Source of the DNA: CAWCDJ01 sp963794265
GTDB lineage: Bacteria > Acidobacteriota > Terriglobia > Bryobacterales > Bryobacteraceae
NCBI GenBank assembly: GCA_963794265.1
Contig: CAWCDJ010000005.1
Location: 703,665-767,664 of the forward strand
DNA: 64,000 nucleotides
Reading direction: 5' to 3'
This document shows positions 25,947 through 34,600 of the stretch, piece after piece; position 1 is the first letter of the stretch, and each line of letters begins with the position of its first letter. The position numbers were made by a program, and so were the translations under genes. Under the pieces are notes generated by a model. That model had not been told where the DNA came from. It searched no databases and was given only the letters and a program-made list of their open reading frames with translations.

Positions 25947-26867
25947 ATGATAAGCAGTCTCGACCCCACATCGGAGTTGTTCCTGGCGAATATAGGGAGG
26001 GTGCAGGACAGGCTCGCCACCGCCAGTCGGCAGGTGTCCTCCGGAACGCGCGTCGCAACGCCGTCCGACGCGCCGGACCAGATCGGCACCCTGCTCCAAC
26101 TGCGTGCCGCCCAGAGCCACAATACCCAGGTGCAGGCGAACCTCTCTCTGGCGCAAACCATGGCGCAAGCAGCGGACAACGCCCTCAGTTCCTCGACCCA
26201 GTTGATGGACCGGGCACTGGTGCTGGCTGACGAGGCGGCGAGTTCGACGGTAACCGCCGCCAGCAGGCAGAGTATCGCCCAGGAGGTCCAAGCGCTTCAG
26301 GAGGAGATGGTCGCCAACAGCCGGACGATGGTGCAGGGGCACTATATCTTCAGCGGCGACGCATACGATACACCGGCCTATTCGTCAGACCTCAATGCGC
26401 CGAACGGGGTGGATCAACTCAGTACGGCGGCCGCGACCGGCCAGATCGAGGATCCGGCGGGCGGGACTTTTCCGTCGAGCAAGACCGCGCAGGAGATTTT
26501 CGACACGCGGAACGCCGACGGGACGGCGGCCACCGACAATGTCTTCAACGCTCTCAACACGCTAAGGTTGGCACTCCTCAACAACGACACCGACGGGGTG
26601 ACCAATTCAATCAATCTCATCCAAGCCTCGTCCGACCACCTGAACTCGGAGCAGGCGTTTTACGGCTCGGTAGAAAACCGGATTCAGAATGCCGTGAGCT
26701 TCGGCCAGGGCTACGACGTGCAGTTGCAGACGGAAGTGAGCCAGATCGCGGATGCCGATATCCCTTCGGCCGCGATGGAACTGACCCAGACCACCACCGA
26801 GTTGCAGGCCGCCTTTCAGATGGAGGCTAAAATGCCGCATTCGAGCCTGTTCGATTATTTGGGGTGA
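25947..26867 (+). CDS. flgL: Flagellar hook-associated protein 3 FlgL
   Basis: Second junction protein, a flagellin-like component on which the filament grows. The 306-residue product has a flagellin-type N-terminal helix (LANIGRVQDRLATASRQVSSG), with the typical SSGxRVxTPSDAP motif, here SSGTRVATPSDAPDQ. The C-terminal helix AAMELTQTTTELQAAFQM is also flagellin-like. The core GHYIFSGDAYDTPAY is characteristic of FlgL (YIFSG). It is the last gene of the flgM operon in this window. The filament gene fliC is not present, so the rest of the regulon is elsewhere. It ends 24 bp from a convergent acetyltransferase gene. Confidence 0.94.
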   Translation: MISSLDPTSELFLANIGRVQDRLATASRQVSSGTRVATPSDAPDQIGTLLQLRAAQSHNTQVQANLSLAQTMAQAADNALSSSTQLMDRALVLADEAASSTVTAASRQSIAQEVQALQEEMVANSRTMVQGHYIFSGDAYDTPAYSSDLNAPNGVDQLSTAAATGQIEDPAGGTFPSSKTAQEIFDTRNADGTAATDNVFNALNTLRLALLNNDTDGVTNSINLIQASSDHLNSEQAFYGSVENRIQNAVSFGQGYDVQLQTEVSQIADADIPSAAMELTQTTTELQAAFQMEAKMPHSSLFDYLG

Positions 26868-26891
26868 GGACGGGCAGGAGAGGAGGATGCC

Positions 26892-27818
26892 CTACCGCCA
26901 GTCATCGATCACGAAGACGTCCGGACGGTCGTAGGCCGGCGCATCGGGGCGATGCATGGCGACGCCCAACGAAGCCGAGCGGAATCCGTACTGGAGCATC
27001 AAGCGATAGGCTTGGCTTCGATTGAGATTCACGCCGCCTTGGAGGTGCTTCAAGCCGCACCCGGCGGCGAGGGCTTCGCAGGCGTTCAGCAGGTGGTGGA
27101 GGGAATCGGCTGAGGCGGCGGCGGCGAACTTAAGGTAGCAATTCTCCTGTCCGGCTTCGGTGCCTTCCCCACAGTGGCAGACGGCAAAGGCCGCGAGCCG
27201 GTCTCCGCCCCAGAGCAGCACGGTCTCTCCGAGATTCTGTTCGAAGACCGACCGGATTTCCGAAGTGACGTCCAGCCCCGGGTAGATGGAATCCGTCAAC
27301 TCGCGCGTGGCGTTCAGCGCCTGGCATCGCCCGGCATCGTTCAGTTCCGAGTACTTCGTGTAAGGTGCCTGGCGCGGGCGGATTTCGCTCGACATAAAGG
27401 CGGTCAGGAATCGCGGCCAGAACCCGAACTTCTGGTAAAGAGCGATGTGCTTCGGGCTGTCGGCGAACGTGTGGAGGGCGGCTTCCCGCACACCCCACGC
27501 ATCGAAGAGGGCGATAGTCGGCTCAAGCAGGCGCTGAGCCACGCCCTGGTTCCACAGGTCGGGCCGCACCGTCAGCGGGCCGAAAAAGCCGAAACTACCC
27601 CAGCCGGTCACGAAGTTCGATCCGGCGAGCGCGCCGTCCACCTCCGCCGAAAGCGCCGCGGCGGGGTTGGCGCGCCAGCGGGAGTGGATGTAGTTCCGAT
27701 CGGCCGCGAACGTGCTTGGATCAGGCAGCCCGATGAACGTGCCAAAAGCTACACGAAAGATCCGGGCCGCCTCGGCGAGGTCGGATTCCAACATGGGACG
27801 AATGTGGACCGCGGACAC
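26892..27818 (-). CDS. GNAT-family N-acetyltransferase, 308 residues
   Basis: Acyl-CoA-dependent transferase of unknown substrate. The N-terminal half is a clear GNAT domain: IRPMLESDLAEAARIFR at the start, and the CoA-binding stretch LTVRPDLWNQGVAQRLL (motif A, Q-x-x-G-V-A) near residues 85-101. Then comes the segment YQKFGFWP typical of the domain end. The C-terminal half repeats a weaker GNAT-like pattern without a clean CoA loop, so this may be a tandem-domain enzyme with one active unit. Most GNATs are 150-200 residues, so the size fits two modules. Upstream lies a short CCCTG-type tandem repeat. Confidence 0.82.
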   Translation of the reverse strand: MSAVHIRPMLESDLAEAARIFRVAFGTFIGLPDPSTFAADRNYIHSRWRANPAAALSAEVDGALAGSNFVTGWGSFGFFGPLTVRPDLWNQGVAQRLLEPTIALFDAWGVREAALHTFADSPKHIALYQKFGFWPRFLTAFMSSEIRPRQAPYTKYSELNDAGRCQALNATRELTDSIYPGLDVTSEIRSVFEQNLGETVLLWGGDRLAAFAVCHCGEGTEAGQENCYLKFAAAASADSLHHLLNACEALAAGCGLKHLQGGVNLNRSQAYRLMLQYGFRSASLGVAMHRPDAPAYDRPDVFVIDDWR

Positions 27819-27860
27819 GATGTTCAGGAACTCTATCGCGGAGCGCCGCCGGAATCAACC

Positions 27861-27905
27861 GCCCTGCCCTGCCCTGCCTTGCACAGACCGGGAGGCCTGG
27901 GCCAC
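27861..27905. repeat. CCCTG tandem repeat next to a GGCCTCC-type repeat
   Basis: Bases 27861-27880 are three to four units of gccct/ccctg in tandem. They are followed by accgggaggcctgggccacc, which on the minus strand resembles, loosely, the 24-mers around aroA. It lies at the stop codon of the pmbA-like gene, the same kind of position as the other copies. The resemblance is weaker than for the aroA pair. Confidence 0.5.
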
Positions 27906-27907
27906 CC

Positions 27908-29254
27908 TCAGAACCGGGTCACTTCCGTGAAGTTCAGGTCGCGGACTTTCATGGCGGGAACGACCATATCCTGCGCCTCCTCGCCGGAAGCGCGCACAGC
28001 AGGCGAAAGGGCCACCACGTTCGAGAGCATCTCGATCAGGCCCTGATTGAAGCGGAAGTTGCGCAGGCCTCCGGCGAGCCGGCCGTTTTCGATGCGGAAC
28101 GTGCCGTCGCGGGTCATCCCGGTGAAGATCTTCTCGTAGGGGTCTACTTCGCGGATGTACCAGAAACGCGTCACGAGAATGCCATGATCGGTGGAAGCGA
28201 TCATCTCCTCCACGGAGGAATCGCCGCCTTCGATCACGATATTGGCGGGGGCTTCGCCGTATTCGTTGGGCAGGGGGAATCCGTGGCCGGTGGGGGCGGC
28301 GCCGGCGAGAGCCGCAGCGTGGCGGCTCCAGGCGATTTCCCGCACGGCGCCGCGCTCCACTAACGCCAGGCGGCGTCGCGGGACACCCTCGCCATCGAAC
28401 GGGGGACCAGACTGGCGTCGATGCCGGACGTCGTCGTGGATCGTGATATTCTCACCGAACAGCTTCTTGCCGATGCGATCCACCAGAAAGCTGCGTCCGT
28501 CGCGGATGGCGGTGGCGCTGAAATCGCCGAACATCTGGCCGGTCAGATCGAGGACCGCCGCCGGTTCGAGCACGACGGTATAGCGGCCGGGCGGCAATTC
28601 GGCGGGGGAAGCGGAAGCGGCGGCCTTTTGCGAGGCGGCCACCGCCAGGGCGAGCGGGTCGAAATCCCCGTGGTAAGAGGAACTGGCCTTGGCCCATCCG
28701 GAACTGTCGGAGGCCATGGCGGTAATCGAGAACCGGGCCATGGTTTCCCGGTGGTCGAGGGCCACGCCGCGCGAATTGCGGATCGCGGTGTAGGACTCGC
28801 TGGTGGAGTAGATTCCGGCGGCGGTCTGGCGGTGGTCTTCGACCGCGCGGATCGCTTCGGCGACCGCGAGCGCACGCTCTTCCGGGGTGGCGCGCGCGGT
28901 GGCTTCGAAGTGGCGCTGTGGGGCGGGTTCGTCCGCCGGTTCGGGCCCGGCCATGGGCGGGAGGCTGGGGTCGCGTTCGGTGAGGCGGGTGATGGCGACG
29001 GCCTGCTCGACCGCCGCGCGGATCGAGTCCGGGTCGAGCCGATTGGTAGTGGCGCGCGCGGTGCGGCCATCGATGGCGGCGCGCACCGAGAGGTGCGTGC
29101 TGCGCTCGGCTACGTTCTGATGAATGGCGTTGTTGGCGAATCGGGTAAGAGCCTGATGCTCGGCATCGATGATGGCTTCGACGTCGTCCACCCCCAGCGC
29201 GCGGGCAGCCGCGGCCACCTGTGCGAAAATCTCATCGCACCGATCAGCCCGCAT
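27908..29254 (-). CDS. pmbA: TldE/PmbA family protein (non-catalytic TldD partner)
   Basis: Partner subunit of the TldD-TldE metalloprotease, which in E. coli matures microcin B17 and degrades the CcdA antitoxin. The 448-residue product has the U62 family architecture: an N-terminal alpha/beta domain (ALTRFANNAIHQNVAERST, typical of family start regions) and a C-terminal beta-rich domain (GSPF-like boundary, VEEMIASTDHGILVTRFW). There is no HExxxH motif, as expected for the PmbA side. Many acidobacteria carry such a pair. It overlaps tldD by 11 bp. No candidate peptide substrate gene was found nearby. Confidence 0.88.
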   Translation of the reverse strand: MRADRCDEIFAQVAAAARALGVDDVEAIIDAEHQALTRFANNAIHQNVAERSTHLSVRAAIDGRTARATTNRLDPDSIRAAVEQAVAITRLTERDPSLPPMAGPEPADEPAPQRHFEATARATPEERALAVAEAIRAVEDHRQTAAGIYSTSESYTAIRNSRGVALDHRETMARFSITAMASDSSGWAKASSSYHGDFDPLALAVAASQKAAASASPAELPPGRYTVVLEPAAVLDLTGQMFGDFSATAIRDGRSFLVDRIGKKLFGENITIHDDVRHRRQSGPPFDGEGVPRRRLALVERGAVREIAWSRHAAALAGAAPTGHGFPLPNEYGEAPANIVIEGGDSSVEEMIASTDHGILVTRFWYIREVDPYEKIFTGMTRDGTFRIENGRLAGGLRNFRFNQGLIEMLSNVVALSPAVRASGEEAQDMVVPAMKVRDLNFTEVTRF

Positions 29255-30698
29255 AGGCGCTCCCGATCTTAATGTTGCGGAACCGCGAGGGGCTGGCGCC
29301 GTGCCCGGTGCCCATCACCTGCTCGGGCTGGCCCTTGCCGCAGTTGGGAACTCCCCAGAGGGTCCAGTGCTCGGGCCCGGAGATAGCGGCGCAGGCGTTC
29401 CAGAACTCGGTGGAGATGCCGCTGTAGCTGGGGTTCTTGAGCATGCGAACGCGTTTGCCGTTGCGCATTTCCCAGGCGATTTCGCAGCCGAACTGGAAGT
29501 GATAGCGCTTGTCGTCGATGGACCAACTGCGGTTGGTTTCCATGTAGATCGCGTGGTCCGCGCCGAAGACTTCCTCAAGCGACTGGCGGCCGGGAAGCAG
29601 GCTCACGTTGGTCATGCGGATGAGGGGGATGCGGGCCCAGCCATCGGCGCGCATGCAACCGTTCGAGCGGGGCTCGCCGACCGCGGCGGCGGTTTCGCGC
29701 GAGGTCATGTAGCTGGTGAAGCGGCCATTGCGGATGATATCGATTGAGCGCGCGGGCACGCCCTCGTCATCGAAGGCGAAGGTTCCGAGACCAGGTCCGT
29801 GTTCGGCCCGGGCATCGCAGACCACGTTGACGATCTCCGAACCGTATTGCAGGCGGCCGAGCCGGTCAAGCGTCAGGAAGCTCATGCCGGCATAGTTGGC
29901 TTCGCTGCCGAGGACGCGGTCCAGCTCGATGGGGTGCCCGATCGATTCGTGAATCTGCAAGCCGAGCTGCGAGCTGTCGAGGATCAGGTCGAAAGTACCT
30001 TCGGGGCACTGGGCGGCGGAATGCAGCGCGACGGCCTCGGCCGCGATGCGGGGGGCGTTTTCCAGCAGGCGGAGTTCCTCCACCAGCTCGTAGCCTTTCA
30101 ACTGGTGTTGGCCGCCGAAGGAGGTCGGGTAGGACCGCTTCTGGATTTCGCCGTCTTTGTAGCTGAGGGCGGAAAAGCCGGCTCCGGAGTGCGTGCGGGT
30201 CTGGTCGATGACGCTGCCGAGGGTCGACGCGAAGACCTGGCGGCGCCGCTCGAACTGCATGGATGTCTCGGCCAGGCTGACGCCGGGCTCGCGGCGCAGT
30301 TCCTCATCGACGGCGAGCAGGGCGGCGAGGTTGGTGTCTACCGGGATAGAAAAGGGGTCGATGGCGACGGGCGAGGACCACTCGGCGACATAGGCGGATT
30401 CAGGCGCGAGCACGACATCCCGCTTGCGCGCGGCGACGCCGGAGCGGGCAATCTCAAAAGCCAGGCCCGCGGCGGCCTCGATTCCGGCGGGCGTTAGGTC
30501 GTCGGTGGCGGCGAATCCCCAGCAGCCGAAGGCCAGGACGCGGATACCGATGCCCTGCGATTCGGAACTGGAGACGTGGCCGGCCCGGCCGTTCTTGGTA
30601 GTGATTTCGCGCTCGCGCGATTCGATGGCGCGAACGTCGGCATACGTCACACCGCGGCGGGCGGCGCGTTCGAGGGCCCGGAGCGCGAGGTCCTTCAT
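29244..30698 (-). CDS. tldD: TldD metalloprotease (catalytic subunit)
   Basis: Zinc metallopeptidase of family U62/M103 that works as a heterodimer with TldE on unfolded or small peptides. The 484-residue product contains the zinc motif HESIGH near residue 253, in LQIHESIGHPIELDR. It starts MKDLALRALERAARRG, with the N-terminal motif YADVRAIESREREIT. Length is normal for TldD (481 in E. coli). The start overlaps the thrC stop by 4 bp, so thrC-tldD-pmbA form one transcription unit. The pairing with threonine synthase has no obvious metabolic reason. Confidence 0.92.
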   Translation of the reverse strand: MKDLALRALERAARRGVTYADVRAIESREREITTKNGRAGHVSSSESQGIGIRVLAFGCWGFAATDDLTPAGIEAAAGLAFEIARSGVAARKRDVVLAPESAYVAEWSSPVAIDPFSIPVDTNLAALLAVDEELRREPGVSLAETSMQFERRRQVFASTLGSVIDQTRTHSGAGFSALSYKDGEIQKRSYPTSFGGQHQLKGYELVEELRLLENAPRIAAEAVALHSAAQCPEGTFDLILDSSQLGLQIHESIGHPIELDRVLGSEANYAGMSFLTLDRLGRLQYGSEIVNVVCDARAEHGPGLGTFAFDDEGVPARSIDIIRNGRFTSYMTSRETAAAVGEPRSNGCMRADGWARIPLIRMTNVSLLPGRQSLEEVFGADHAIYMETNRSWSIDDKRYHFQFGCEIAWEMRNGKRVRMLKNPSYSGISTEFWNACAAISGPEHWTLWGVPNCGKGQPEQVMGTGHGASPSRFRNIKIGSAYAG

Positions 30699-31921
30699 CG
30701 GGGCGTGATCAAGCCTCCCAGCTTATCTTGCTCGCTCGAAGCGGCGCGAGGAAAGCGGGTGGCGTAAGCTTCCGGGTATTTCAGGCCGGAGCCTGTATTG
30801 TAGAGTACGATGCGATCAGAGGGGTTGAGGAATCCGCAGGCCAGCAGTTTCCGGGCGGCGGCGACGCAGGCCGCGCCTTCGGGCGCCGCGTAAATGCCTT
30901 CATCGGCAGCCATTTGGGTACCGGCGGTGAGCATTTCTTCGTCGCTCACAGCGACCGCGGTGCCGTGGCTCGCCCGGACCGCTTCGAGCACCAGAAAATC
31001 GCCCAGGGGCTTAGGGACGCGCAGGCCGGCGGCCACCGTATGGGCATTATCGAAGAAGCGGCTGCGCGTCTCATTCTCTTCGAACGCCCGAACCACGGGC
31101 TGGCATCCTTCAGCCTGCACCGCAATCATTTTTGGCCGGCGGCTGCCGATCCAGCCAAGGCGTTCCATTTCACTGAAGGCCTTCCACATTCCGATCATCC
31201 CGACGCCGCCGCCCGTGGGATAAAAAATCGCTTCGGGCAGTTCCCAGTCCATCTGTTCGGCGACCTCATAACCCATAGTTTTCTTGCCTTCGATGCGGTA
31301 GGGCTCTTTCAGCGTGCTGATATCGAACCAGCCTTCGGCGGGTCCGCGCTCGGCCACGATCCGACCGCAATCGCTGATGAGCCCGTCCACCAGGGTTACC
31401 TGGGCTCCATAGGCCTTGCACTCGAGGAAATTGGCCTCGGGAACATCCATCGGCATGAATATATAAGCTTCAATGCCGGCAGCGGCAGCATAGGCGGCCA
31501 GGGCGCTGGCGGCATTGCCGGCCGAGGGAATCGCGACTTTATCGATCCCGAGCTCCTTACACATTGAAATGGCGCAAGATAGCCCGCGCGCCTTGAAAGA
31601 TCCGGTGGGGTTGAGGCCCTCATCTTTCACCCATAGAGCCTCCGAACCGATACGGGAACCGAGCTTTCGGGTGCGGAGCAGGGGGGTCCACCCCTCCCCG
31701 AGTGTTATAATTGACTCATCCGTAGTTGTTGGTAGAACCGGCGCATATCGCCAGATGGTGGAGGGACCATTCTGTACGTCTCGTCTCCTCCATCGGTGTC
31801 GAATTGTGTCCAGGTCATAGCGTACAAGCAGCGGTCCACCGCAATCACAGAGGTTCGCTCTCTCCCCCGCCTCATGCCTCTTGTTGCACAAGCTGCATTC
31901 CAAATGCGTTGATTTTGACAT
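30695..31921 (-). CDS. thrC: Threonine synthase
   Basis: PLP enzyme converting O-phosphohomoserine to threonine. The 408-residue product begins with a small cysteine-bearing segment (C9, C12, C25, C27) like the rubredoxin-type knuckle of archaeal and bacterial short-form ThrC. The PLP lysine is K110 in NPTGSFKARG, followed by IPSAGNAASALAAYAA and YPTGGGVGMIGMW, the phosphate-binding loop. This is the class II-like form of about 400 residues. Threonine dehydratase shares the fold, but the N-terminal knuckle and GEGWTPL motif favour ThrC. The first gene of an operon with tldD and pmbA, it is divergent from the transglycosylase with a 30-bp gap. Confidence 0.92.
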   Translation of the reverse strand: MSKSTHLECSLCNKRHEAGERANLCDCGGPLLVRYDLDTIRHRWRRRDVQNGPSTIWRYAPVLPTTTDESIITLGEGWTPLLRTRKLGSRIGSEALWVKDEGLNPTGSFKARGLSCAISMCKELGIDKVAIPSAGNAASALAAYAAAAGIEAYIFMPMDVPEANFLECKAYGAQVTLVDGLISDCGRIVAERGPAEGWFDISTLKEPYRIEGKKTMGYEVAEQMDWELPEAIFYPTGGGVGMIGMWKAFSEMERLGWIGSRRPKMIAVQAEGCQPVVRAFEENETRSRFFDNAHTVAAGLRVPKPLGDFLVLEAVRASHGTAVAVSDEEMLTAGTQMAADEGIYAAPEGAACVAAARKLLACGFLNPSDRIVLYNTGSGLKYPEAYATRFPRAASSEQDKLGGLITPR

Positions 31922-31951
31922 TAAACAAAAAGTCTAGCATCGGAACACCAA

Positions 31952-32593
31952 ATGAAGTTTGTCTTACCTATTACCCTAGCTTTCACCGTAATCATTTGCC
32001 TTCTTGTTTTCCTGACCAAACCAGAAAACAACAGTCTCCTGAAACTTCCGGAGTCGGCACTATCCCTTCCGCTGCCGGTTCCGCCAATTGAAGGATTCGC
32101 AACCCATTCTTCGAAGCAATCGACCGCCAACTCCACGTCTCCCCCGCAGGCGAACCGGATGCAACCGGCCGAGACACATGACATCATCCGCGCCGCGGCC
32201 AAAAAGCATGGCGTGCCGGCGGCCTTCGTGAAGAGCATCGTCGCGGCGGAATCGAATTTCAATCCGGCCGCGGTTTCCCCCAAAGGCGCGGTGGGGCTGA
32301 TGCAATTGATGCCGCAAACGGCGCATCAGTACGGGGCCAACCCCCGAGTTCCGGCGCAGAACGTAGATGCCGGAACCCGGTATTTGAAAGTCCTGATCGA
32401 GAAATACCACGGTTACAAGAACTCGTTGAGCCGCGTGATCGCGGCCTACAATGCCGGGCCAGGCATGGTCGACCGCTACCACGGCGTGCCGCCGTTCCCG
32501 GAAACCAGGACCTATGTGACCCGGGTGCTCTCGTATTTCCGCGAGTTCCAGAAGGACCCGACCCTGGCGGTCGGCGGCTTGCGAATCCGTTAG
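31952..32593 (+). CDS. Lytic transglycosylase, SLT (family 1-like) domain
   Basis: Predicted murein-cleaving enzyme anchored in or exported through the inner membrane. The 213-residue product has an N-terminal membrane segment (LPITLAFTVIICLLVFL), then a Pro/Ser-rich linker to about residue 70. The SLT domain contains the catalytic glutamate in AAESNFNP and the motifs GAVGLMQLMPQTA and AAYNAGPGMVD. This is the full set of goose-lysozyme-like lytic transglycosylases. Its size suggests a minimal enzyme used for wall remodelling or for assembling a trans-envelope machine. TTGACA at 31915-31920 could be a -35, but no good -10 follows. Confidence 0.92.
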   Translation: MKFVLPITLAFTVIICLLVFLTKPENNSLLKLPESALSLPLPVPPIEGFATHSSKQSTANSTSPPQANRMQPAETHDIIRAAAKKHGVPAAFVKSIVAAESNFNPAAVSPKGAVGLMQLMPQTAHQYGANPRVPAQNVDAGTRYLKVLIEKYHGYKNSLSRVIAAYNAGPGMVDRYHGVPPFPETRTYVTRVLSYFREFQKDPTLAVGGLRIR

Positions 32594-32634
32594 CCCGTGG
32601 GGCGCACTGGCTACACTGGCGCCGCATCACTCTT

Positions 32635-32880
32635 CTAGTAAGGCGGTTCAAGCAGGACAAACTCGAAGCGCGCGGGGTCGAGGCCGCGCGCTTTGAGCAC
32701 GCGCACGCACTCCGTGGCGGAATCGCCGATGGCCTCTATCCGCCTTAGGGGTATGGCGGCAGGTGTGTAAATCTCGAGGGCGATATACTTGCCGGCGAGC
32801 AGGATCCGTTCTTCGAGGGTGAGTTGATCGGGTGAGCGGCCTATGGCGCGATCCGATCCTTTGGCTGCGTTGGCAGTCAT
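32635..32880 (-). CDS. Small hypothetical protein, 81 residues
   Basis: Not recognised. It is included because it fills the gap on the same strand as the next gene, 39 bp after the amidohydrolase stop. It also has the balanced composition and amphipathic pattern of a real protein (LTLEERILLAGKYIALEIYT, then a compact alpha/beta-like C-terminus ending LLEPPY). No signal peptide, cysteine motif or membrane helix. It is predicted to be small, soluble and cytoplasmic. A longer overlapping ORF in another frame is arginine-rich and looks like a shadow. Confidence 0.6.
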   Translation of the reverse strand: MTANAAKGSDRAIGRSPDQLTLEERILLAGKYIALEIYTPAAIPLRRIEAIGDSATECVRVLKARGLDPARFEFVLLEPPY

Positions 32881-32919
32881 GCGTCAGCAGGAATTCTATC
32901 ACCGGCGGGGCGGCGAAGG

Positions 32920-34572
32920 CTACATGCGGTAGATGACTTTGCCGTCGAAAACGGTGATCGCGACTTGGACGTGCTCGATTTCGGCCGGGTCGATAGCCAG
33001 AATGTCGCGCGAGAGCACGACCAAATCGGCGAGTTTGCCGGGCTCGATCGTGCCTTTGACCCGCTCCTCGAAGGAGGCGTACGCAGACCCCCAGGTATAG
33101 GCGCGAAGAGCTTCGGCCACGGTGATTTTCTGCTCGGGTACCCAGCCGCCGGGGTGTTTGCCATCGAGCGTTCGGCGCGTGGCGGCGCCGTAGATGCCCA
33201 TCAGCGGAACCATTGGGGCGACATCCCAGTCCGAGCCGAACGCGAGCACCGCGCCGGCATCGAGCAGCGAGCGGAATGCGTAGGTGGTCCGGGCACGCGC
33301 GGGACCGATGCGCTTCTCGGCCCATCGGCCGTCATCGATGGCATGGTAGGGCTGCATGGAGGCGATCACCCCGAGTTTGGCGAAGCGCGGGATATCGTCC
33401 GCGCGGAGGTGTTGCGCGTGCTCGATGCGGAAGCGCCGGTCGCGCGGGCCGTTGGCGGCGATGGCTTCTTCGAAGAAATTCAGCACGAGGTGATTCGCCT
33501 TGTCGCCGATGGCGTGCACCGCGATCTGCAAGCCGGCGCGGTCCGCATCCACGATGTTGCGGAGCATCTTGCTCTCAGGAATCATCTCTTCGCTGGCGAG
33601 ACCGCTGGTGGAGGGGGCATCCAGGTAGGGCTCGAAGAACAGCGCGGTGGTGGAGCCGAGCGAGCCGTCGGCAAAGCCCTTGAGCGCGCCGATGTGCAGC
33701 ATGGGGCCGCCGAAATTCGCGAGGATTCCGACCGAGGCCAGCCGCTGCCAGGAGGCAAGTGGCTGGTGTCCGGAGATGCGGACGGTGAGTTCGCCGCGCT
33801 GGAGCAGGCGCTGGTAGACGCGCAGATAGGCCGGAGAGGCGGAAACATCCTGAACGCTGGTGACGCCGTTCCCGGCGGCATAGCGCATGGCGGCCCGGAT
33901 GGCAGCGGTGATCTCCTCTTCCGAAGGCGCCGGAATCACGCGTTCGACGGCGGCTTGGGCAGCATCTTTGAGCACGCCGGCGGGCTCGCCGGAGGCGTCG
34001 CGCACGATGGTGCCGCCCGGCGGATCGGGGGTGTCGCGGGTGATGCCGGCGAGTTTCAGTGCCAGAGTGTTGGCGAGCGCCATGTGGCCGTCGAGCCGGT
34101 TCACGAAGACCGGATGATCGCCGGCGGCTTCATCGATCAACTGGCGCGTGGGCAAGCGGGCGGGAGTCCAGTTCTCGTGGTCCCAATCGCCGCCGAGGAT
34201 CCAGCGGCCGCTGGGCAGGGTCGCAGCGAAGCGGCGGATGCGCTCGCGGAACTCGTCTTGCGTCCTGGCATCGCGCAGTTGGACGCTCGAGAGATTCGCG
34301 CCGCCATCGTAGAAGTGGACGTGCGCGTCGTTGAAGCCGGGCACCACCAGTTTGCCGTCCAGATCGATGACTTCAGTCTTCGGTCCGGCGAATGGGCGCA
34401 AATCCGCGGAGCTGCCAACCGCCACGATGCGGCCCTCCCGGCAGGCCACGGCCTCGGCCAAGGGCTGCGCCGGGTTGCCGGTCCAGATCTTGCCGTTCGT
34501 CAGGAGCAAGGTCGCAGAGGATTGCGCGAGAAGGCCAGGTGTCATGAGCAGGCTCACCATGAGTAGCTTCAT
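32920..34572 (-). CDS. Exported amidohydrolase, YtcJ-like
   Basis: Metal-dependent hydrolase of the amidohydrolase superfamily. ATG at 34572 has GGAG 5 bp upstream and gives 550 residues starting MKLLMVSLLMTPGLLAQS, a signal peptide. The ORF's further 98 codons upstream are out-of-frame shadow. The HxH metal motif is in GFNDAHVHFYDGG. Later histidines occur in IAVHAIGDKANH and RIEHAQHL, and the metal aspartate in LAFGSDWDVAPM, the YtcJ/amidohydrolase_3 arrangement. Family members hydrolyse N-acyl or formamide bonds; the substrate here is unknown. Confidence 0.88.
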   Translation of the reverse strand: MKLLMVSLLMTPGLLAQSSATLLLTNGKIWTGNPAQPLAEAVACREGRIVAVGSSADLRPFAGPKTEVIDLDGKLVVPGFNDAHVHFYDGGANLSSVQLRDARTQDEFRERIRRFAATLPSGRWILGGDWDHENWTPARLPTRQLIDEAAGDHPVFVNRLDGHMALANTLALKLAGITRDTPDPPGGTIVRDASGEPAGVLKDAAQAAVERVIPAPSEEEITAAIRAAMRYAAGNGVTSVQDVSASPAYLRVYQRLLQRGELTVRISGHQPLASWQRLASVGILANFGGPMLHIGALKGFADGSLGSTTALFFEPYLDAPSTSGLASEEMIPESKMLRNIVDADRAGLQIAVHAIGDKANHLVLNFFEEAIAANGPRDRRFRIEHAQHLRADDIPRFAKLGVIASMQPYHAIDDGRWAEKRIGPARARTTYAFRSLLDAGAVLAFGSDWDVAPMVPLMGIYGAATRRTLDGKHPGGWVPEQKITVAEALRAYTWGSAYASFEERVKGTIEPGKLADLVVLSRDILAIDPAEIEHVQVAITVFDGKVIYRM

Positions 34573-34600
34573 GGGACTCCATATTAGCGGAACCAGGGGC

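Noticed and set aside
24460..26058. 532-residue minus-strand ORF opposite flgK
   Set aside because: Arg/His/Gly-rich frame without motifs; the plus strand gives a full FlgK with both terminal signatures.
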